This document shows positions 26,036-35,143 of a stretch of 64,000 bases of DNA, piece after piece. The notes under the pieces are model-generated. The model searched no databases. It was given only the letters and a program-made list of their open reading frames with translations, and was not told the origin of the DNA. The position numbers and the translations under genes were made by a program. This stretch comes from Clostridiales bacterium (lineage in GTDB: Bacteria; Bacillota; Clostridia; Oscillospirales; Acutalibacteraceae): positions 1-64,000 of the forward strand of contig JAAWNT010000009.1 in assembly GCA_022799115.1 (NCBI GenBank), read 5' to 3'. Positions within the stretch are counted from its first letter, which is position 1. Each line of letters begins with the position of its first letter.

Positions 26036-27385
26036 TTATTTGGGAAAACCGCCCAACGCCCCCATATTGGGAATTCTGCGCCGTTTGCCCTTTCCATTCT
26101 TTCCGCCAAACTGCTTCATCAGCTTTTGCATCTGCTCAAACTGCTTGAGCAGCCGGTTGACATCCTCCACCTTCATGCCGCTGCCCGCTGCAATTCGGCG
26201 TTTGCGGGAGGGATTGATAATAGCGGGCTTGCTGCGCTCGGTGGGAGTCATGGACAGGATAATGGCGCACATGCGGTCCATCATTCGGTCGTCAATATCC
26301 ACATCCTGCATTTTTTTATCCAGCCCGGGAAATTTGGAAAGCACTGACTTCAGCGGCCCCATCTTCTTCACCTGTTGGAACTGATCCAATAGGTCGTTGA
26401 GATCAAATTGATTTTGGGATAGCTTTTGCGCCATCTCCTCCGCTTTCTTCCGATCCAATTTGCTCTCCGCTTCCTCAATCAGCGTGAGCATATCGCCCAT
26501 GCCAAGGATGCGGGAAGCCATTCGGTCGGGATGGAATACCTCTAAATCCTCCAGCTTCTCTCCAACGCCGGCAAACTTGATGGGACGTCCCGTCACCGCT
26601 CGCACGGAAAGCGCCGCACCGCCACGGGTATCGCCGTCCAGCTTGGTAAGAATCACGCCAGTGATATCCAGCAGTTCATGGAAGGATTTGGCTACATTAA
26701 CGGCATCCTGTCCGGTCATGGAGTCCACCACCAGCAAAATTTCGTGGGGTTCCACCGCTCCTTTGACCCTTTTCAGCTCGTTCATCAACTCCTCGTCGAT
26801 GTGTAAGCGTCCGGCAGTATCCAAAATCACAATATCATTGCCGTAGTCTTTGGCGTGTGCAATGGCCTTTTGTGAGATAGTAACCGGGTCGGTTTTTCCC
26901 ATCTCAAACACCGGTACGCCAGCCTTATCCCCTACCACCTGCAACTGGGTAATTGCAGCGGGGCGGTAAATGTCACAGGCCGCCAACAAAGGCCGGCGCC
27001 CCTGTTTTTTCATCATCAGCGCCAGCTTGCCCGCATGGGTAGTTTTACCAGAACCCTGCAAGCCGCACAGCATGATTACCAAGGGAGGCTTTGCGGGAGA
27101 CGCCAGTCTTTCATTGGAACCGCCCATCAACTGGGTAAGTTCCTCGTTGACAATTTTAATCACCATCTGCGCCGGGGTCAGGCTCTCCATCACTTCGGAG
27201 CCCACCGCCCGCTCGGTGATCTTATTGGTAAATTCCTTGGCTACCTTATAGTTGACATCTGCTTCCAAAAGGGCGAGGCGCACCTCTCGCATTGCTTCTT
27301 TTACATCCGATTCCGACAGCTTCCCTTTGGAGCGCAGCCTCTTAAACGCTGCGGAAAGCTTATCGGCAAGGCTGTCAAATGCCAT
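26036..27385 (-). CDS. ffh: Signal recognition particle protein Ffh (SRP54)
   Basis: A 449-residue GTPase that targets nascent membrane proteins to the Sec translocon with 4.5S RNA and FtsY. It has the N-domain helical bundle (1-90), the G-domain with GLQGSGKTTHAGKLA, DTAGR and TKLDGDTRGGAALS, and a C-terminal Met-rich M-domain with the RNA-binding SRKRRIAAGSG segment. The ATG at 27385 has AAAGGG 8 bp upstream; GTG and ATG codons 9 and 6 bp earlier are alternatives. No ftsY or 4.5S RNA gene was seen nearby. Confidence 0.97.
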   Translation of the reverse strand: MAFDSLADKLSAAFKRLRSKGKLSESDVKEAMREVRLALLEADVNYKVAKEFTNKITERAVGSEVMESLTPAQMVIKIVNEELTQLMGGSNERLASPAKPPLVIMLCGLQGSGKTTHAGKLALMMKKQGRRPLLAACDIYRPAAITQLQVVGDKAGVPVFEMGKTDPVTISQKAIAHAKDYGNDIVILDTAGRLHIDEELMNELKRVKGAVEPHEILLVVDSMTGQDAVNVAKSFHELLDITGVILTKLDGDTRGGAALSVRAVTGRPIKFAGVGEKLEDLEVFHPDRMASRILGMGDMLTLIEEAESKLDRKKAEEMAQKLSQNQFDLNDLLDQFQQVKKMGPLKSVLSKFPGLDKKMQDVDIDDRMMDRMCAIILSMTPTERSKPAIINPSRKRRIAAGSGMKVEDVNRLLKQFEQMQKLMKQFGGKNGKGKRRRIPNMGALGGFPK

Positions 27386-27428
27386 ATTCATCACCCTTTC
27401 TGAAGAGTTTGTAGCGCTAATCTATTCA

Positions 27429-27791
27429 TTAATCACATAACTTTTGAGCCGTTCTTTTAATGGCCGCCACTTGGTTATGCACTTCACTGGAATAGCCATA
27501 CCGGCTGTTATAATCCTCAATGGCCTGGGCCGCGCTTAAAATCACTTGTAATCCATCCTGCATCTGCCGAAAACGTTTGGCAAGGCCGAGACGTTCCTCC
27601 ATATCGAAAAGCAAGGCCTCCGAACGTTTGATGGCGTCGCGCACCCCCTGTCGGCTGATGCCCTGATTATCGGCGATTTCCGACAAAGAAAGATCCTCAA
27701 AGTAATAGAGTTCCACGGCTTCCCTCTGCTTTTCCGTCAGCATCTCCCCGTAGAAGTCGAGCAGGAAAGAAACTTCCAAATTCTTCGCCAT
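27429..27791 (-). CDS. ylxM: YlxM/UPF0122 helix-turn-helix protein
   Basis: A 120-residue protein with a sigma region 4-like HTH (LTEKQREAVELYYFEDLSL, then SEIADNQGISRQGVRDAIKRSE) and a helical C-terminus. The family is known as an accessory protein of the SRP pathway in streptococci, encoded just before ffh, as here. It is the first gene of the operon and has a consensus promoter. Confidence 0.94.
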   Translation of the reverse strand: MAKNLEVSFLLDFYGEMLTEKQREAVELYYFEDLSLSEIADNQGISRQGVRDAIKRSEALLFDMEERLGLAKRFRQMQDGLQVILSAAQAIEDYNSRYGYSSEVHNQVAAIKRTAQKLCD

Positions 27792-27844
27792 GCCCTTCTC
27801 TCCTCTCCGGATTATGTAAAGCCAATCTCCTTTACGTCTTTGTG

Positions 27845-27873
27845 ATTATACCCCATTCCAACGCAGTTGTCAA
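27845..27873 (-). promoter_or_regulatory. Consensus sigma-A promoter for ylxM-ffh operon
   Basis: On the minus strand, TTGACA (27868-27873), 17 bp and TATAAT (27845-27850): a perfect promoter about 50 bp before ylxM. Confidence 0.85.
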
Positions 27874-27993
27874 GGAAATTTCTCACTTTTACAATGCTTT
27901 TTCTTTTCTTTCAAATTTGTAAGAGAACTGTAAGAGAAAACGATACCAAATCAATTGAGATTTCGATATACTGGAAGCTGAGGTGAACCCCCT

Positions 27994-29241
27994 ATGCAAA
28001 GACATAAATTATGGCTTTCTCTTTTCTTATTCTTGATAACCCTTATTTTTCTGCATGGAGGCAGATATCCGGAACCGCGTTTGTTCCTACTGATCGCCGG
28101 AGGACCCCTTCTATTATTAACGGGCAGTCTCTCTCATAGGAGGGGATCAGTGCCTCTAACGATCTCTTTTCTCCTTATTATGGCGCTGTTTGGGGCTATC
28201 ATCCTTTGGATTTTGCCTTCTGCTATATTTTGTTTTCTAGCATGCTGCGTCTTCCTCTTGTATGGACTGGTTTACGGTCTGCTGCTGATCTGCAATGGGA
28301 TAGTTTTCCTGCTGCAAAAAGTACCGGGCACACTCTTTTTCCTTTTCGCATCCTTGGCCCTTTTGGGATGTTTTGCCGCATCCTTTGCCCTGGCTCTGGC
28401 GCTAAAGGATACCTGTATGTGGCATATGTCTCCCCTTGGATTACTGGCGTACAGTCTGGACATGCTCCCCTTGCTTTTGGATTCCTCCCATACAGGCCGT
28501 TTCAATCAATGGCTTAACCTGCCTGCATCTCTGTTTGTCCGCTCATTTTTTCCCTATCTGCTCATAAAAGTACGCCCGCCTCATTCACAGAAACTCTCCA
28601 TGCATATGCAGCCGGACGCGGAGATCTTTGTACATGTGGCCGACACCAAGTACGGAAAGCTGGGTCATACCGACCTCTGTTTTGATGGAACCGTAATTTC
28701 TTTTGGGGGATATGACGCATCCACGCAAAAGTTGGACGGCCTATTTGGAGAAGGGACAATTTTTTTCGCGCCGGATAAGGAAAAATATTTGAATTTTTGT
28801 AGAAGCTATAGTAAGAAAACTATTTTCAGTTTTGGAATTCGCCTAACACAAGATCAAAAATCCCAATTAAGAAATAAAATAGATTGTTTGAAAGCACAAA
28901 CCGTCCCTTGGTCTCCTGATACCAATTCTCCCTTCGACTATGCTTCGTGCCTCGCGCAAGCAACGGGCGCGCAATTTTATAAATTTACCAAAGGGCAATG
29001 GAAGACTTATTTCATACTAAAAAACAACTGTACCCGATTCTGTAACGAGCTGCTGCGTCCTCTCTCCATCGCCCGCACCAGAGGCGTTATTACGCCGGGC
29101 TATTATTATGAGAAACTGGATCGGGCTTGGAGGCAGGCAAATCGGTACGTAATCTCCAAGGAAATTCTTGCCTATTGCGACTTAGAAATCCCAAGTAGGG
29201 CATACTCACATACGCAAAACAATCAGCAAAGGACGGGTTGA
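27994..29241 (+). CDS. Membrane protein with C-terminal permuted papain-like (NlpC/P60-type) domain
   Basis: A 415-residue protein. The first 185 residues form about five or six membrane helices. The soluble C-terminal half (about 205-395) has HVADTKYGKLGHTDLCFDG and, about 115 residues later, KNNCTRFCNELL. A His placed before a Cys, each on a matching motif, is the pattern of circularly permuted NlpC/P60 hydrolases, so a thiol hydrolase acting near the membrane is inferred. The true substrate is unknown. It ends 4 bp before the TVP38 gene, so the two are probably one unit. Confidence 0.7.
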   Translation: MQRHKLWLSLFLFLITLIFLHGGRYPEPRLFLLIAGGPLLLLTGSLSHRRGSVPLTISFLLIMALFGAIILWILPSAIFCFLACCVFLLYGLVYGLLLICNGIVFLLQKVPGTLFFLFASLALLGCFAASFALALALKDTCMWHMSPLGLLAYSLDMLPLLLDSSHTGRFNQWLNLPASLFVRSFFPYLLIKVRPPHSQKLSMHMQPDAEIFVHVADTKYGKLGHTDLCFDGTVISFGGYDASTQKLDGLFGEGTIFFAPDKEKYLNFCRSYSKKTIFSFGIRLTQDQKSQLRNKIDCLKAQTVPWSPDTNSPFDYASCLAQATGAQFYKFTKGQWKTYFILKNNCTRFCNELLRPLSIARTRGVITPGYYYEKLDRAWRQANRYVISKEILAYCDLEIPSRAYSHTQNNQQRTG

Positions 29242-29245
29242 CGTT

Positions 29246-30019
29246 ATGAAGACATTGGGAATCCTTCACCGAATCCATGCAAAACAAGAAGCGGTCGTCG
29301 GGCAATCCGAAGAAGACCGTTCCTATTTAAGACGGCGGCGCATTGTAAGCATCGTTTCCTTTGCCATCCTCATCGCCTTTTTTGCCGTAATTACCCTTAC
29401 CTTGGGAAAGCCTCTGTTAGAATTCTCCTCTCACCCGGAGGAATTCCGCCAATGGATTGACAAACAGGGCGCGTGGGGGCGCTTCACTCTTGTCGGAATG
29501 ATGATACTCCAAGTTGTGGTAGCTGTTATTCCAGGGGAAATTATTGAAATTGGGGCAGGATACGCCTTTGGCGCCTGGGAAGGAACCTTGCTGGTTCTCA
29601 TTGGCGCCGCCATCGGTTCCGTTATCATCTTTCTTCTCACCAAAAAATTAGGCGTGCGCATGGTGGAAGCTTTTGTTTCTCGGGAGAAAATCAACGAACT
29701 TAGATTTATCAATACGGAAAAAAAGCGCAACTTATTCATCTTCATCTGCTTTTTTATTCCGGGAACCCCTAAGGATTTGCTCACCTATTTCATCGGGCTC
29801 ACGCCCATGAAGCTGCACACCTTTCTTCTAATCTCGTCCTTCGCCCGGATCCCATCCGTTATTACCTCCACCATCGGCGGGCACGCCCTGGGTTTACAGG
29901 ATTACACCTTTGCAGTAATTGTATTTGCCATCACCGTTGTTATCAGCGGATTGGGATTGCTTCTCTATCATCGGATCATAAAAAAGAAACAAAAGAAACA
30001 TTCATCCTCCGAAAATTGA
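29246..30019 (+). CDS. TVP38/TMEM64 family (DedA-like) membrane protein
   Basis: A 257-residue polytopic membrane protein with the SNARE-associated/VTT domain pattern: AVIPGEIIEIGAGYAFGAWEG, a re-entrant GAAIGSVIIFLL segment, and FFIPGTPKDLLTYFIGLTP. DedA-superfamily proteins are implicated in lipid scrambling or flipping, including undecaprenyl phosphate recycling (known for some members). The context with a putative membrane hydrolase suggests envelope maintenance, but that is inference. Confidence 0.87.
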   Translation: MKTLGILHRIHAKQEAVVGQSEEDRSYLRRRRIVSIVSFAILIAFFAVITLTLGKPLLEFSSHPEEFRQWIDKQGAWGRFTLVGMMILQVVVAVIPGEIIEIGAGYAFGAWEGTLLVLIGAAIGSVIIFLLTKKLGVRMVEAFVSREKINELRFINTEKKRNLFIFICFFIPGTPKDLLTYFIGLTPMKLHTFLLISSFARIPSVITSTIGGHALGLQDYTFAVIVFAITVVISGLGLLLYHRIIKKKQKKHSSSEN

Positions 30020-30033
30020 CAGCTTTTCAACCG

Positions 30034-30048
30034 AACGCTAGCGTTTTT
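30034..30048 (+). terminator. Short terminator-like hairpin after the TVP38 gene
   Basis: AACGCTAGCGTT is self-complementary and runs into TTTTT. It is short, so confidence is low. Confidence 0.35.
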
Positions 30049-30243
30049 CTGAATGGGCTGTCCAGTCATATGATTCCCGGCCTTTCAGGTTCTTGAATCC
30101 ATAGTTCACCCCTATGTTCCTCTCTTTAGAATACCAACCTATTCAGTTCTGTATGAAGCGATCTGCTTCACCGATCCCATCAAACAAGTTCCACAGGAAT
30201 CTCCTATTTTTTGCCGCAATATGCCTAAATTATGAATTTAAAA

Positions 30244-30272
30244 TTCCCTTTTATCATAAATAATGTTATAAT
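30244..30272 (+). promoter_or_regulatory. Probable promoter for the YitT-type gene
   Basis: A perfect TATAAT (30267-30272) with a weak TTCCCT -35 (30244-30249) at 17 bp, about 30 bp before the ATG. Confidence 0.45.
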
Positions 30273-30302
30273 AGAGGCAACTTAATATTGGAGGCCTGGG
30301 AC

Positions 30303-31193
30303 ATGAAGAAACAATTCCTGAAACGCAAACGCCTACCCATCCCCAGATTTACCAAGGCGGACGCCATAGATATCCTCTATATTTTAGCGGGAATGTTTAT
30401 CTTCTCCATTGCGGTAAATATCTTTATCGTCAATGCGCAGCTGCTGTCCGGGGGATTGACCGGCGCCTCGCTGATTTTACAGTATCTGTTCCGCATCCCC
30501 ATCTGGCTGACTACTCTTCTTCTCAATATTCCTCTGATTGTACTTAGCATCTGCAAGCTGGATTTTAAATTCACTCTCTATTCCTCCATTGGGATCGCCG
30601 CCAATTCCTTGTTTATCTGGCTGACTGCCGATCTGGCCCAATTCATCCAATTGGACGATCCCCTGGTACTGGGTGTGCTGGGCGGCGTGTTTAAAGGTGT
30701 GGGGATTGGCCTGACTATGCTGCATAACGGCTCCAGCGGAGGATTGGACATTTTAGCCCTCTATTTGCGAAGGCATCGGGGCAAAGGAAACATCGGCACC
30801 TATAGTTTTGTTCTCAACATTGTCATCATTTTATGCGGTATGGTTTGCTTTGGCATCAACAGCGGCTTATACACAGCGGTTTCCCTATTTGTCACTTCTT
30901 TTGCCACGGACTATTTTATCTCCGTAATGGATCGAAAGAAGATGTTCCTAATCGTGTCGGATCAATCGGAGCTGCTGAAAAAAGAGATCACCGTTCAATT
31001 CCAAACCGGGGTAACCATCATCCATGGAGAAGGCGCTTATACCGGCGCCCCGAAGGAAATTCTCTATTGCATTGTATATAACCGGGAGTTTCCTGAACTT
31101 CGCTCCTTTATTAAGCGTGTGGATCCCAATGCGTTTATCTCCATCATTGAAACCACCGAAGTATGGGGAAGCAGCTTTAAAAATATGCTATAA
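30303..31193 (+). CDS. YitT family membrane protein (DUF2179)
   Basis: A 296-residue protein with five or six membrane helices (about 25-195), including the family segment QLLSGGLTGASLILQYLF and the Gly-rich NGSSGGLDILALYLRR. A C-terminal DUF2179 domain follows (about 215-296: TGVTIIHGEGAYTG, ILYCIVYNREFPELRSFI). The family is widespread in Firmicutes with no settled function. The ATG at 30303 has GGAGG at 30290-30294. It converges with uppP across a strong terminator. Confidence 0.9.
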   Translation: MKKQFLKRKRLPIPRFTKADAIDILYILAGMFIFSIAVNIFIVNAQLLSGGLTGASLILQYLFRIPIWLTTLLLNIPLIVLSICKLDFKFTLYSSIGIAANSLFIWLTADLAQFIQLDDPLVLGVLGGVFKGVGIGLTMLHNGSSGGLDILALYLRRHRGKGNIGTYSFVLNIVIILCGMVCFGINSGLYTAVSLFVTSFATDYFISVMDRKKMFLIVSDQSELLKKEITVQFQTGVTIIHGEGAYTGAPKEILYCIVYNREFPELRSFIKRVDPNAFISIIETTEVWGSSFKNML

Positions 31194-31205
31194 CCATACT
31201 CAGAG

Positions 31206-31254
31206 AAAAAAAGACGACGCTTTCCAAATGGATTTGGAAAGCGTCGTCTTTTTT
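31206..31254. terminator. Strong bidirectional terminator
   Basis: A 19-bp perfect inverted repeat (31211-31229 with 31232-31250) between A-rich and T-rich tracts. It serves both the YitT-type gene and uppP. Confidence 0.93.
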
Positions 31255-31259
31255 CTTGC

Positions 31260-32120
31260 TTATCCCGCTACCGAAGCAAACATCTTGCCGGCAAACAGGA
31301 AATATAGAATCACAAGAATCCCCAGTACGATACGATACCAGCCAAAGGCCTTGAAGTCGTGCTTTTTGATGTAACTCATCAGGAACTTAATGGCCAGCAC
31401 GGAGACCACGAAAGCAACCACCATTCCCACAAGCAGGATCCCCCACTCGCCGGAGGTAAAGCTATGTCCCTGCAAAACAAACTTAAGTATTTTGTAGCCG
31501 CTGGCCCCCACCATCATGGGAATTGCCAAAAAGAAGGAAAACTCCGCCGCTACATAGCGGGAAGCCCCTAGTAATACGGCTCCAAGAATGGTGGAGCCCG
31601 ACCGGGAGGTTCCCGGAATCAGGGCCAATACCTGGAACACGCCGATCAAAAACGCGGTTTGATAGGATAGCTGAGACAGCCCTTTGATTTTTGGTTTTTT
31701 GTTTCGGTTCTCAATGACAATAAAAGCGACGCCGTATACAATCAGCGCGATGGCAACCACCAACGGGGTCTGTAATTTACTGCTAATCAGGTCGTCAAAC
31801 AAAAACCCGATGACGGCCCCTGGAATCGCCGCTACAATCACCTTTCCCCAAAGAGAGAAAGTCTCTTTTTTTTCTCTGGCCTCTTTCTTTTTGGAAAAAG
31901 GATTCAGCTTATGGAAATAAAGCACCAGCACCGCAAGGATAGATCCAAACTGCACCACCACAAGAAACAGTTCCATGAAATCCTTGAAGCTCTGTGTAAC
32001 CGGCATTCTTAAAAATTCATTTACCAGGATCATATGGCCGGTGCTGCTGATGGGAAGCCACTCTGTGATCCCTTGTACAATTCCAAGAATGATTGCCTGT
32101 AAATAATCGAAAATATTCAT
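31260..32120 (-). CDS. uppP: Undecaprenyl-diphosphatase UppP (BacA)
   Basis: A 286-residue integral membrane phosphatase that recycles undecaprenyl pyrophosphate to the carrier used by MraY; overexpression gives bacitracin resistance in other bacteria. The two family motifs are visible: [20 protein letters not shown] near the N-terminus and [15 protein letters not shown] in the middle, with the catalytic Glu, Ser, His and Arg residues. It complements the lipid II genes of this window. Confidence 0.96.
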   Translation of the reverse strand: MNIFDYLQAIILGIVQGITEWLPISSTGHMILVNEFLRMPVTQSFKDFMELFLVVVQFGSILAVLVLYFHKLNPFSKKKEAREKKETFSLWGKVIVAAIPGAVIGFLFDDLISSKLQTPLVVAIALIVYGVAFIVIENRNKKPKIKGLSQLSYQTAFLIGVFQVLALIPGTSRSGSTILGAVLLGASRYVAAEFSFFLAIPMMVGASGYKILKFVLQGHSFTSGEWGILLVGMVVAFVVSVLAIKFLMSYIKKHDFKAFGWYRIVLGILVILYFLFAGKMFASVAG

Positions 32121-32190
32121 TGATCACGTCTCCTAATCTTTTCCCTCTGTGAAGAGAACACAGGTTTTCAGGGCTTTTTTGTCTTTCCTC

Positions 32191-32219
32191 ATTATATGGT
32201 AGGCCTCGGGAAAACACAA
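32191..32219 (-). promoter_or_regulatory. Promoter of uppP
   Basis: On the minus strand, TTGTGT (32214-32219), 17 bp and TATAAT (32191-32196), about 70 bp before uppP. Confidence 0.55.
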
Positions 32220-32518
32220 CTGTTTTTTGCTGAAAAAAACGATTCTAACAAAATTGTAAGGAGTCTTATAAATAATTCTTCATTTCTTCGTTTTCGCAGA
32301 CGCCATTCATGCTCTTTTGATTGTTCTGATACACAGCTATGATTTGCTGTATCCGCCGCTTTACGGCGAAGGCCCGTTTCCACCTGTCCGCTGGATTCTC
32401 CAGCCCAAAACATGTTCATCAGCATCTGTGAGAACACCATTTCCTACTCTTTTATCGCGCTGCAAATGGCGTTTCCGGCTGTAACGCCCTTATTCTTGAT
32501 GTCAACCGGGCTCATCAT
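32192..32518 (-). other. Possible decayed reading frame between the SGNH gene and uppP
   Basis: An ATG at 32518 with AAGGGG about 7 bp upstream opens a 24-codon frame (stop TAG at 32444-32446). The same frame then continues open for another 82 codons to 32192. I do not recognise the protein. It could be a gene broken by one amber codon, or chance. It fills most of the 430-bp gap; the uppP promoter lies at its end. Confidence 0.25.
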
Positions 32519-32549
32519 CGCAAGCCCCTTAAGCGATTATCAAAACTAA

Positions 32550-33473
32550 TCAATCACTCAGTTCCGGCTCAATTGCCGCAAGCCATTTTAAGCAATATTC
32601 CTGATTGAGGTGCACGCCGTCCACGGAGGCCTTTGCAGGAAGACAGCCATAGGAATCCATGATCTTCTCATTCACCGGCAGATAGGAAATCCCTTGTTTC
32701 TTTGCGATCTGTTTCAACAATTCGTTGTAACTCTCGATCCTCTCATTATTAATATAGGGATCGCTGTCCGATTTCTCTTTGGAGACAGGAAGGATGGATT
32801 GGATGTAGACGTTGGCTTTTGGTTGCAGTTTCTGGATTTGATCCACCAATTTTTCATATTGCTCTGAAAAAACGCTGCTGTAGCTCCACCCTAACTCGTT
32901 GATTCCCAGCATAATAAATATTTTGGAATAACGATGTCTTTCTAACGCCTCCAATACAGTAACGGTATCTTGACCCTCTTTGATAAAGGATTCGGTGATA
33001 ATACTTTTCACGGTCAGCCCCTTATGTGCATAAAATGTGGTCTGTGGCAGATTGGAATAAAGAGCCAATCCCTCCGTTCGGGAATCCCCAATGAACAAAA
33101 TCCCTTCCGTTTCGGTAGGGATTCTGAAAGAAACAGGCGGCAAAGTTCCCTCTTGGGCGTATTCTGAAGATGAAACAACACTATAAGAGGACTCGGCAAT
33201 ACGGTCCCTATCCATCGTATTGTCTGCGGATTCCTCAAATGATTGACTGGACAAGACGTTGGATGTCTTCTGGGAAGACTCCTCTCTTTTAGGCGATTGT
33301 ATGCTTTCTTTAGGAGAAATTTCTTGGCTGGCCGCCAGAGTGCGGCTGGCCAGATATCCGCCGGCAGGCAGCAAAAAAAGCAAAAATGAAAGCAACAGGA
33401 GTCTAAAAATCAATGGACGCTTCCTGTTTTTTCTGGCTATTTGTTTTCTAATTTTTTGGTAACGGCGGTTCAC
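32550..33473 (-). CDS. SGNH/GDSL-type hydrolase, membrane-anchored
   Basis: A 307-residue protein with a basic N-terminus, one membrane helix (about 22-43), a Ser-rich linker to about 115, and an SGNH hydrolase domain. Block I is FIGDSRTEG (nucleophile Ser), block III is MLGINELGWS (Asn), and block V is VDGVHLN (Asp and His). Such enzymes remove acyl groups from polysaccharides or lipids at the cell surface; the substrate is unknown. The GTG at 33473 is chosen for AAGGAGG 6 bp upstream. Confidence 0.85.
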   Translation of the reverse strand: MNRRYQKIRKQIARKNRKRPLIFRLLLLSFLLFLLPAGGYLASRTLAASQEISPKESIQSPKREESSQKTSNVLSSQSFEESADNTMDRDRIAESSYSVVSSSEYAQEGTLPPVSFRIPTETEGILFIGDSRTEGLALYSNLPQTTFYAHKGLTVKSIITESFIKEGQDTVTVLEALERHRYSKIFIMLGINELGWSYSSVFSEQYEKLVDQIQKLQPKANVYIQSILPVSKEKSDSDPYINNERIESYNELLKQIAKKQGISYLPVNEKIMDSYGCLPAKASVDGVHLNQEYCLKWLAAIEPELSD

Positions 33474-33550
33474 AATACACCTCCTTATTAAATCATACAC
33501 CTACGACATTGATTTTACATAATTTTCCATTTAAAAATAGGTATAAAAGA

Positions 33551-33584
33551 ACATGCAGCAGCAATTTTTCATGCTACTGCATGT
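33551..33584 (-). terminator. Terminator of the glycogen operon
   Basis: ACATGCAG (33551-33558) pairs with CTGCATGT (33577-33584), with further pairing inside. On the minus strand it is followed by TTCTTTTAT. It lies about 45 bp past glgA. Confidence 0.6.
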
Positions 33585-33630
33585 ATTTTATTGGATTGCC
33601 AGATTCAATGAATTTACGAATTGAGCAGGA

Positions 33631-35061
33631 TTATCCTTCTTTTACCAGACTGCGGTAGAGTTTAATATACTCATTGGCGGAACGCCCCCAGCTGTTGTCG
33701 CTGTTCATCGCCCGTTCCACCAGAATCTTCCAGCCGTCGTGTTGCCAATAACCCTCGAGCGACCGGCGAATCGCATTGAGCATATCCATAGAGTCGTAGT
33801 TTTTAAAGGTAAAGCCATTTCCGTTACCGTCGCCGCTGTCATGAATCGAATCTTTTAAACCGCCGGTTTCCCGTACCACCGGAATGGTTCCATAACGAAG
33901 GGCGATCATCTGGGATAACCCACAGGGTTCGCTTTTGGAGGGCATTAGGAAAATGTCCGCTCCCGCATATATCTTGCGGGAAAGCTCCGGGATAAAGCCA
34001 ATACAGGCGCACACGCGGCCCGGATACTTATCCTGCATCGCCCGGAAAAAGCTCTCGTATTCCCAATCTCCCGAACCCAATATGACAAACTGAAGGCTGG
34101 TCTGCTCATTCATCAGCTGTTCCAAGGAGGCCTTGACCAAATCCAGACCCTTATGAGATACCAGACGGGTCACCATACCGATCATGGGGATATCCGGATT
34201 TTGCTCCAGATTCAAACGTTCCTGCAATTTGCGTTTGTTCTCCGCCTTGCCTGACAGATCCGCCAAGGAATAATTGGCGTATAAGTTGGGGTCGGTTTCC
34301 GGATTGTAGTTGATTACGTCAATTCCGTTGAGAATTCCGGATAACTTCCAGGAGCGCTCCCGAAGAATGGGATCCAATTCATGGGAATACCATGGATCCA
34401 TGATCTCCTGGGCATAGGTGGGACTTACCGTGCTCACCCGGTTGGCCGTTTCAATCGCGCCTTTCATCAAGTTGACGCATCGATCGTATTCCACAACAGA
34501 GGTTGCCTGTTCTGGAATTCCCAGGACATCTTCCATCAATTCCAAGCCATATTTCCCCTGGTATTGGATGTTGTGGATGGTAAAGATGGTCTTAATGCCG
34601 GAATACCAGTCGTTATTCGAGTAGTACAAACTATAATAGATGGGCACCAATGCAGTTTGCCAGTCATTGCAGTGGATGATATCCGGTTTAAAGTCGATAT
34701 AGGGCAGCATCTCCAGCGCCGCACGGGACAAAAAAGCAAAGCGTTCCGCATCGTCGTAATGCCCATATAAGCCTTTGCGCTTGAAATAGTACTGATTATC
34801 CAACAAATAGTAGATAACGCCGCCGTAACGGGCCTCAAATACGCCGCAATACTGTCGTCTCCAGGATACCGGAACCGACAGGCTGGTGATAAAACGCATC
34901 TCTTCCCGCAGCGATTGAGGAATATCATCGTATAACGGCATTACGATCCGGCAGCCGATCAGCCTTTGGCGGAGCGCTTGAGGCAAAGATCCCGCAACAT
35001 CGCCCAGCCCTCCGGACGCCGCAAACGGAAGCGCCTCACTGGTGCAGAATAAACATTTCAA
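33631..35061 (-). CDS. glgA: Glycogen synthase GlgA
   Basis: A 476-residue ADP-glucose-dependent glucosyltransferase (GT5, GT-B fold) that extends alpha-1,4-glucan chains. The N-terminal glucosyl-acceptor loop is PFAASGGLGDVAGSLPQAL (KxGGL variant with Ser). The C-terminal donor site has IFLMPSKSEPCGLSQMIALRYG and VRETGGLKDS. It is the last gene of glgB-glgC-glgD-glgA, about 80 bp after glgD. Confidence 0.96.
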   Translation of the reverse strand: MKCLFCTSEALPFAASGGLGDVAGSLPQALRQRLIGCRIVMPLYDDIPQSLREEMRFITSLSVPVSWRRQYCGVFEARYGGVIYYLLDNQYYFKRKGLYGHYDDAERFAFLSRAALEMLPYIDFKPDIIHCNDWQTALVPIYYSLYYSNNDWYSGIKTIFTIHNIQYQGKYGLELMEDVLGIPEQATSVVEYDRCVNLMKGAIETANRVSTVSPTYAQEIMDPWYSHELDPILRERSWKLSGILNGIDVINYNPETDPNLYANYSLADLSGKAENKRKLQERLNLEQNPDIPMIGMVTRLVSHKGLDLVKASLEQLMNEQTSLQFVILGSGDWEYESFFRAMQDKYPGRVCACIGFIPELSRKIYAGADIFLMPSKSEPCGLSQMIALRYGTIPVVRETGGLKDSIHDSGDGNGNGFTFKNYDSMDMLNAIRRSLEGYWQHDGWKILVERAMNSDNSWGRSANEYIKLYRSLVKEG

Positions 35062-35143
35062 AAGAGTAACCTCCCCTTGTTAACGGTATCAAAGCGCAGC
35101 CGGATGGTGATCCGGCGCGCTTTTTATACCTACGAATTCAACG

